Assembly: GCF_040712315.1 (NCBI RefSeq)
Contig: NC_134016.1
Location: 26,173,503 to 26,237,502 of the forward strand
DNA: 64,000 nt
Direction of reading: 5' to 3'
Source: Castanea sativa
Lineage: Eukaryota; Streptophyta; Magnoliopsida; Fagales; Fagaceae
Position numbers and translations under genes: made by a program. The notes beneath the pieces are model-generated. The model was not told the origin of the DNA. It searched no databases and saw only the letters and a program-made list of their open reading frames with translations. Position 1 is the first letter of the stretch; every line of letters begins with the position of its first letter. This document shows, piece by piece, positions 60,251 to 64,000 of the stretch.

Positions 60251-60399
60251 TACTATGATAGAAGAACATGACCCACGAGACCTAATGGATTAAGAAAAAA
60301 AGTACATACCTTATTAAAAAAAATGACAAAATTTAACTAAAAAAATGACAAAATTTAGTTACAAAATTTAGATTACAACCTTACATAATATTTTTTTAT

Positions 60400-60660
60400 T
60401 GGAGGTGAATTTGATAAATCCACCATTGGACTACATCTTTTTCTTATATCTTCCATACTTGCAAATTTTCTAGAAAATTAAAAATCAATAGTTATGTCAT
60501 TAATAAATTTTTTAAATTGAAATTTTTTGTAATTTTTTTTATTGAGAATTTTTTTTAATATAAATTTATGTATAAAATATAAGCTTATAGATTATATAGT
60601 AAATAATATTTGATTGATACAAAATTTAATTTATATATTAATATGTAGTAATATTTATTT
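60400..60660. repeat. MITE-family remnant (related to 39972-40387)
   Basis: 'aatccaccattggactacatc' through 'aaaaatcaatagttatgtcatt' and 'gattatatagtaaataatatttgattgatacaaaattt' follow the same order as the interior of the nested MITE. Confidence 0.4.
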
Positions 60661-60739
60661 GATTGAAAAAGACGGTAACTTTAGGCCCAATTAATTTTAT
60701 AATTAAAGTTGTAAAAAGAAAAGAAAAAAAAAAACTCAG

Positions 60740-61104
60740 AAAAAGACCTTAAAGACTAGACAGTAGACAGCCGCAGCCACGTTATTGTTGTTACAGACAA
60801 AGCATTATTTACGGCAAAGATTAGTTGCAGTCAACGTCAACGAGCCAACCACAAACGACTCTCCTCCACATATTCCGCGACTGACAACCGAATACCCTGG
60901 TCACCTCACCTCACCTTCTTCCACCAAAAACCCTCCAATTTCCACACCCACAGTCACCCTCTCTCTCGGTTTCCCTTCCCTCCCAACGCCAACCCCCAAC
61001 CAAAAAATCATTCACAATATACTCAGACAGAACAGAGAGATAATAACAACGTCAACTTCAGAGTTCAGACAGACAAGGAGTTTTGTCAGTTTCTGGTGAC
61101 CTCC

Positions 61105-61135
<31 letters not shown>

Positions 61136-61324
61136 AATTTAATTTATTTGGGTTATTAATAATATTTTAATTGTTCGTGGATTATATAGTAAAAGTGATT
61201 AACTGTTATTATTATTATTAATTATTATTTTATTTTTTTGTGGTGGTAGACTGGTAGAGGAGAGAATTGAATTGAATTGATTTTTTGGTAATATAAAAAG
61301 AAGAAAGAGGGAGGGAGGGAAAAA
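60740..61324 (+). promoter_or_regulatory. Probable promoter / 5' UTR of the CAR gene
   Basis: Base composition shifts from AT-rich to C-rich at about 60770-61000, and a (CT)n tract lies at 61107-61135, as common in plant core promoters and 5' UTRs. The 104-codon open frame at 60785-61099 resembles no protein and is probably leader. The TSS cannot be fixed. Confidence 0.45.
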
Positions 61325-63957
61325 ATGGCAACAGAGGAATCACCAAGAAGAAGAATAAGTTCACCAGATAAGAGTGGAAGATCATCATCCACGTCTCTGA
61401 TGGAGAATCTGCTTGGACTCCTCAGAATTCGCGTCAAGCGCGGTGTTAATCTCGCCGTTCGTGACGTTCGTAGCAGCGACCCTTATGTTGTCATCAAGAT
61501 GAACAGACAGGTCTCCTTCTTCATAATCATTTCTCTTCTTCTTCTTACCATATTTGTCTTTCATTAGGCTTTTTTTTGCACTGATATCTAGGAATCATAT
61601 TTAGTATGTTATTCTTTTTAAGGATCCGTACGTACTATGTAATTATATTACTGTCAAGGCGTGAAACATGAGCTCATGTTATCATATGATGTACCCCTTG
61701 TTCTCTTGAAATGGTCTTGTTAGAAACAAATACAATTATGCAAGTTCTAATTAGCTGAACTGGTAAATTATTTTGTAGGAATAAGGGAGCTGTCATCGAA
61801 TCCTGTGTGATGATAAAAGATAATTATTATGGAGCGGAGCCTTTTATATTAACCTGGTGATAAAAAAACAATAATTATAGAACCAAAGTATTCATTCTTC
61901 CTGTATTCTGCATCACATGAGGAAGATGATCTTGGTGGAAATTAATAATTGTGATTATCTTTAATTATTTCCTATAATTACAAAATTTTAACATTTTAGC
62001 TTTTTTTTCCCCCATTTTTTTATATACTAGGGCAATCATAATTCCTTGGCAGATTGGTAAATTTGTGACCATATGATATCTCACAATCTTCATTTCATTT
62101 TTGCAACTAAGGGAAGATTTTATTTTTTAATTTTGTGGCATCTGATCTTAAGATCCTAATTTATGTAATTGTATTTGAGAGAGAGAGAGAGAGAGAGAGT
62201 TATGCTTAAATCAGTTCCTTCACTAAACTTATTGGGTAAGTCAAAAGTGAACAACTGAAAATTAAGTAGTCTGGTCTGAAATTCACAAAACATTCATATC
62301 TGGCATTTGAGGAGGTCAATTTAAGTGTTAGTAATGATCTTTTGTATTTAATACTTACTCAATATGCTTGCAAGTTGGATTGGAGTGTATGCTGTTTACA
62401 TGACAAAAAGAGATGTCCATTACAAGTTTACAACCATTGGTTTCCCCTTAATTTGATTACAACATAATTGCTTTTTGATACAAAGTAGAATATTCATAAT
62501 GATTCTAAGTGCATTGAATGTTCTAGGCAATGCTCTGCCAATTGGAAATTCTATATTCCTTTTTTCTGGTTTATTTTGTTTCTTATTCCTTCCATTTATG
62601 AGTTAACTCAATTAATTTTATGAGGCTAGCAATATGTTTCTTTTGTTTACATTAGTTTCACTGATTTCTATGAAATCATTTTCAAGTACTTGTGGTTCAG
62701 TTCTTGCAATCAGATCTAAGCGTGAACATGTATTGCAGAAACTGAAGACACGTGTTATTAAAAAGGATGTTAATCCCGAATGGAATGAAGATCTAACTCT
62801 TTCTGTTACAGACCCTAATCATCCGATCCAGCTGGTAAAGTTTTTTTTTTTTTTTTGTCCACTGCCTCATGCATAAATATGAAATCCAAATGAAAACACA
62901 GGCACTATCTTATTATGATGTGAAAACAGCTACCTCCTTGTTTGTGTAGTTTTCCATGTGCTAATACAAAGTGCAATTCCAAGTCAAAAACATGAGTTAC
63001 AAACTTGTGATGATTTTAAAGAAGTCCCTATTGTTTTCTAGATACAATCAACAATGAAAGCTATATTAGGATAATCTTTTAAGTCGAAAATAACGTAAAT
63101 GTTGTGTACTTGTGCTTGCATATGCAATGAAGAATGGATTAAGTTGACTTGTTAATGCTACTCTATCTTATGGTACTATTATAATTTTGGTTAACTGAGG
63201 AGTGAAGCACTGGAGCATGATTTTCCCCTTACATGCATATTTCTGTGGGCTGACTAGGCTGTCTGTTATTTCCTTGAAGAATGTTGGACTCTCACTCAGT
63301 TACTAGAAATTTCCCAAGAAAAAAAGTAATTATTAATTTACACATTCATGTCTTAAGTTGTTATATTTTCCTATTCTGCTTTCTCATCCCTCAGAAATAG
63401 AAGGCAATGAAAAATTAACAGCTTCACTAGCCTATGACTTGATCTCCGTTTTGGGGGAAAAAAGACTTGTGAAGAGTAACATAGATGCAGAGCCAATTCC
63501 TATACATTTTTGCCCTACCCTAATATGAAGTCAAAAATGGCAAAGCCACTTGATGAACTCTTAATTTTCTTTGGCTTCTCTCTCTCTCTCTTCCTTTTCT
63601 ATATTTTTCCTTTTGCTCTCTGCTAATTGTAATATTGAAAATCATTGTTGTTTCTTGTGATTGCAGACCGTTTATGACCATGACACATTTAGCAAAGATG
63701 ACAAAATGGGAGATGCTGAGTTTGAAATCAAATCATATATAGATGCCTTGAGGATGAATTTGTCGGGCCTCCCAAGTGGCACCGTAGTGTCAAGAATACA
63801 ACCAAGCAGGCAAAACTGCCTTTCTGAAGAGAGCTGCATCACGTGGACTGAAGGCAAAATGATTCAAGATCTCTGCCTCAGATTGCGAAATGTGGAATGT
63901 GGGGAAGTTGAAATCCAATTGCAGTGGATTGACCTTCCTGGTTCCAAGGGTTTATAA
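61325..63957 (+). CDS. CAR: C2-domain ABA-related (CAR) protein / GAP1-like
   Basis: Three exons, 61325-61510, 62739-62834 and 63667-63957, join in frame to 190 codons with GT-AG borders. After a 25-residue Ser/Arg-rich N-terminal extension comes the CAR core MENLLGLLRIRVKRGVNLAV. The C2 calcium loops are RDVRSSDPY (D47, D52) and YDHDTFSKDDKMGD (D98, D100, D105, D106, D110). The plant-specific CAR signature insert (IKSYIDALRMNLSGLPSGT to QPSRQNCLSEESCITW) and the terminal CGEVEIQLQWIDLPGSKGL follow. CAR proteins bind phospholipid in a Ca2+-dependent way, bring PYR/PYL ABA receptors to membranes and can act as small GTPase activators (OsGAP1/AtGAP1). The paralogue number cannot be decided. Many homologues start at MMENL/MENL, so the extension may be an isoform feature. 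Confidence 0.93.
61740..61870 (+). mobile_element. SINE copy in CAR intron 1
   Basis: 'gttctaattagctgaactggtaaa' (A-box-like), 'catcgaatcctgtgtgatg' (B-box-like) and 'gataattattatgg' tail, same family as 6060-6195 and 60065-60250. Confidence 0.55.
62176..62200. repeat. (GA)n microsatellite in CAR intron 1
   Basis: About 12 GA units. Confidence 0.9.
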
Positions 63958-64000
63958 AGTTTATGAATGATGCTTCTTTATTTGCTTTACTTCATGCATA

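Noticed and set aside
60785..61099. 104-codon + strand ORF upstream of CAR
   Set aside because: Thr/Pro/Ser-rich translation of a C-rich promoter/leader; no domain.
1..64000. CRISPR array, bacterial operon, riboswitch or rRNA/tRNA gene
   Set aside because: Spliced plant genes and plant transposons throughout; no spaced direct repeats, no rRNA, and tRNA-like boxes occur only as SINE parts.

Overview
This is eukaryotic nuclear DNA from a flowering plant, almost certainly a eudicot. Genes have many GT-AG introns, the DNA is AT-rich, and transposon debris is dense and of typical plant types (L1 and RTE LINEs, tRNA-derived SINEs, MITEs, Helitrons, hAT, Mutator-like, copia-type LTR and TRIM elements). 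The repeat mix would fit a woody eudicot, but I cannot name the species.

Three host genes read as intact. (1) TOC64/OEP64 on the + strand (67-20559) has 13 exons that join in frame to 589 codons. It encodes a chloroplast outer-envelope receptor with an N-terminal membrane anchor, a catalytically dead amidase-like domain and a C-terminal TPR clamp domain. Its long introns (1, 3 and 11) hold three sense-strand L1 LINE fragments, an RTE fragment, SINEs, a TRIM and MITEs. (2) A plant homologue of HROB, the homologous-recombination OB-fold protein, lies on the - strand (26998-23620) with 7 exons and 426 codons, convergent with TOC64. (3) A C2-domain ABA-related (CAR) / GAP1-type protein lies on the + strand (61325-63957) with 3 exons and 190 codons, at the right edge.

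From about 27.2 to 60.7 kb there is no clear complete housekeeping gene. The stretch is a layered transposon region: a Mutator-like TIR element next to the HROB promoter; a Tourist-like MITE; a non-autonomous hAT with a perfect 8-bp target duplication; a 2.9-kb insertion with TGTT...AACA ends whose empty site survives as a related repeat 3.3 kb away; a 6.5-kb copia-like LTR element that keeps only gag; minus-strand Helitron ends, some abutting base to base; a hAT deletion derivative with a transposase N-terminus; and an LTR fragment with its primer-binding site. Among these sits a short two-exon RING/RBR-like gene (52246-53210) that looks like an internally deleted E3 ligase and ends 3 bp before a Helitron terminus.

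The three intact genes have unrelated roles (plastid protein import, meiotic/DNA-repair helicase loading, ABA/Ca2+ membrane signalling). I see no pathway or operon-like link between them. The region's interest lies in its transposon architecture, the truncated RBR gene and a few exon-like islands I could not identify.
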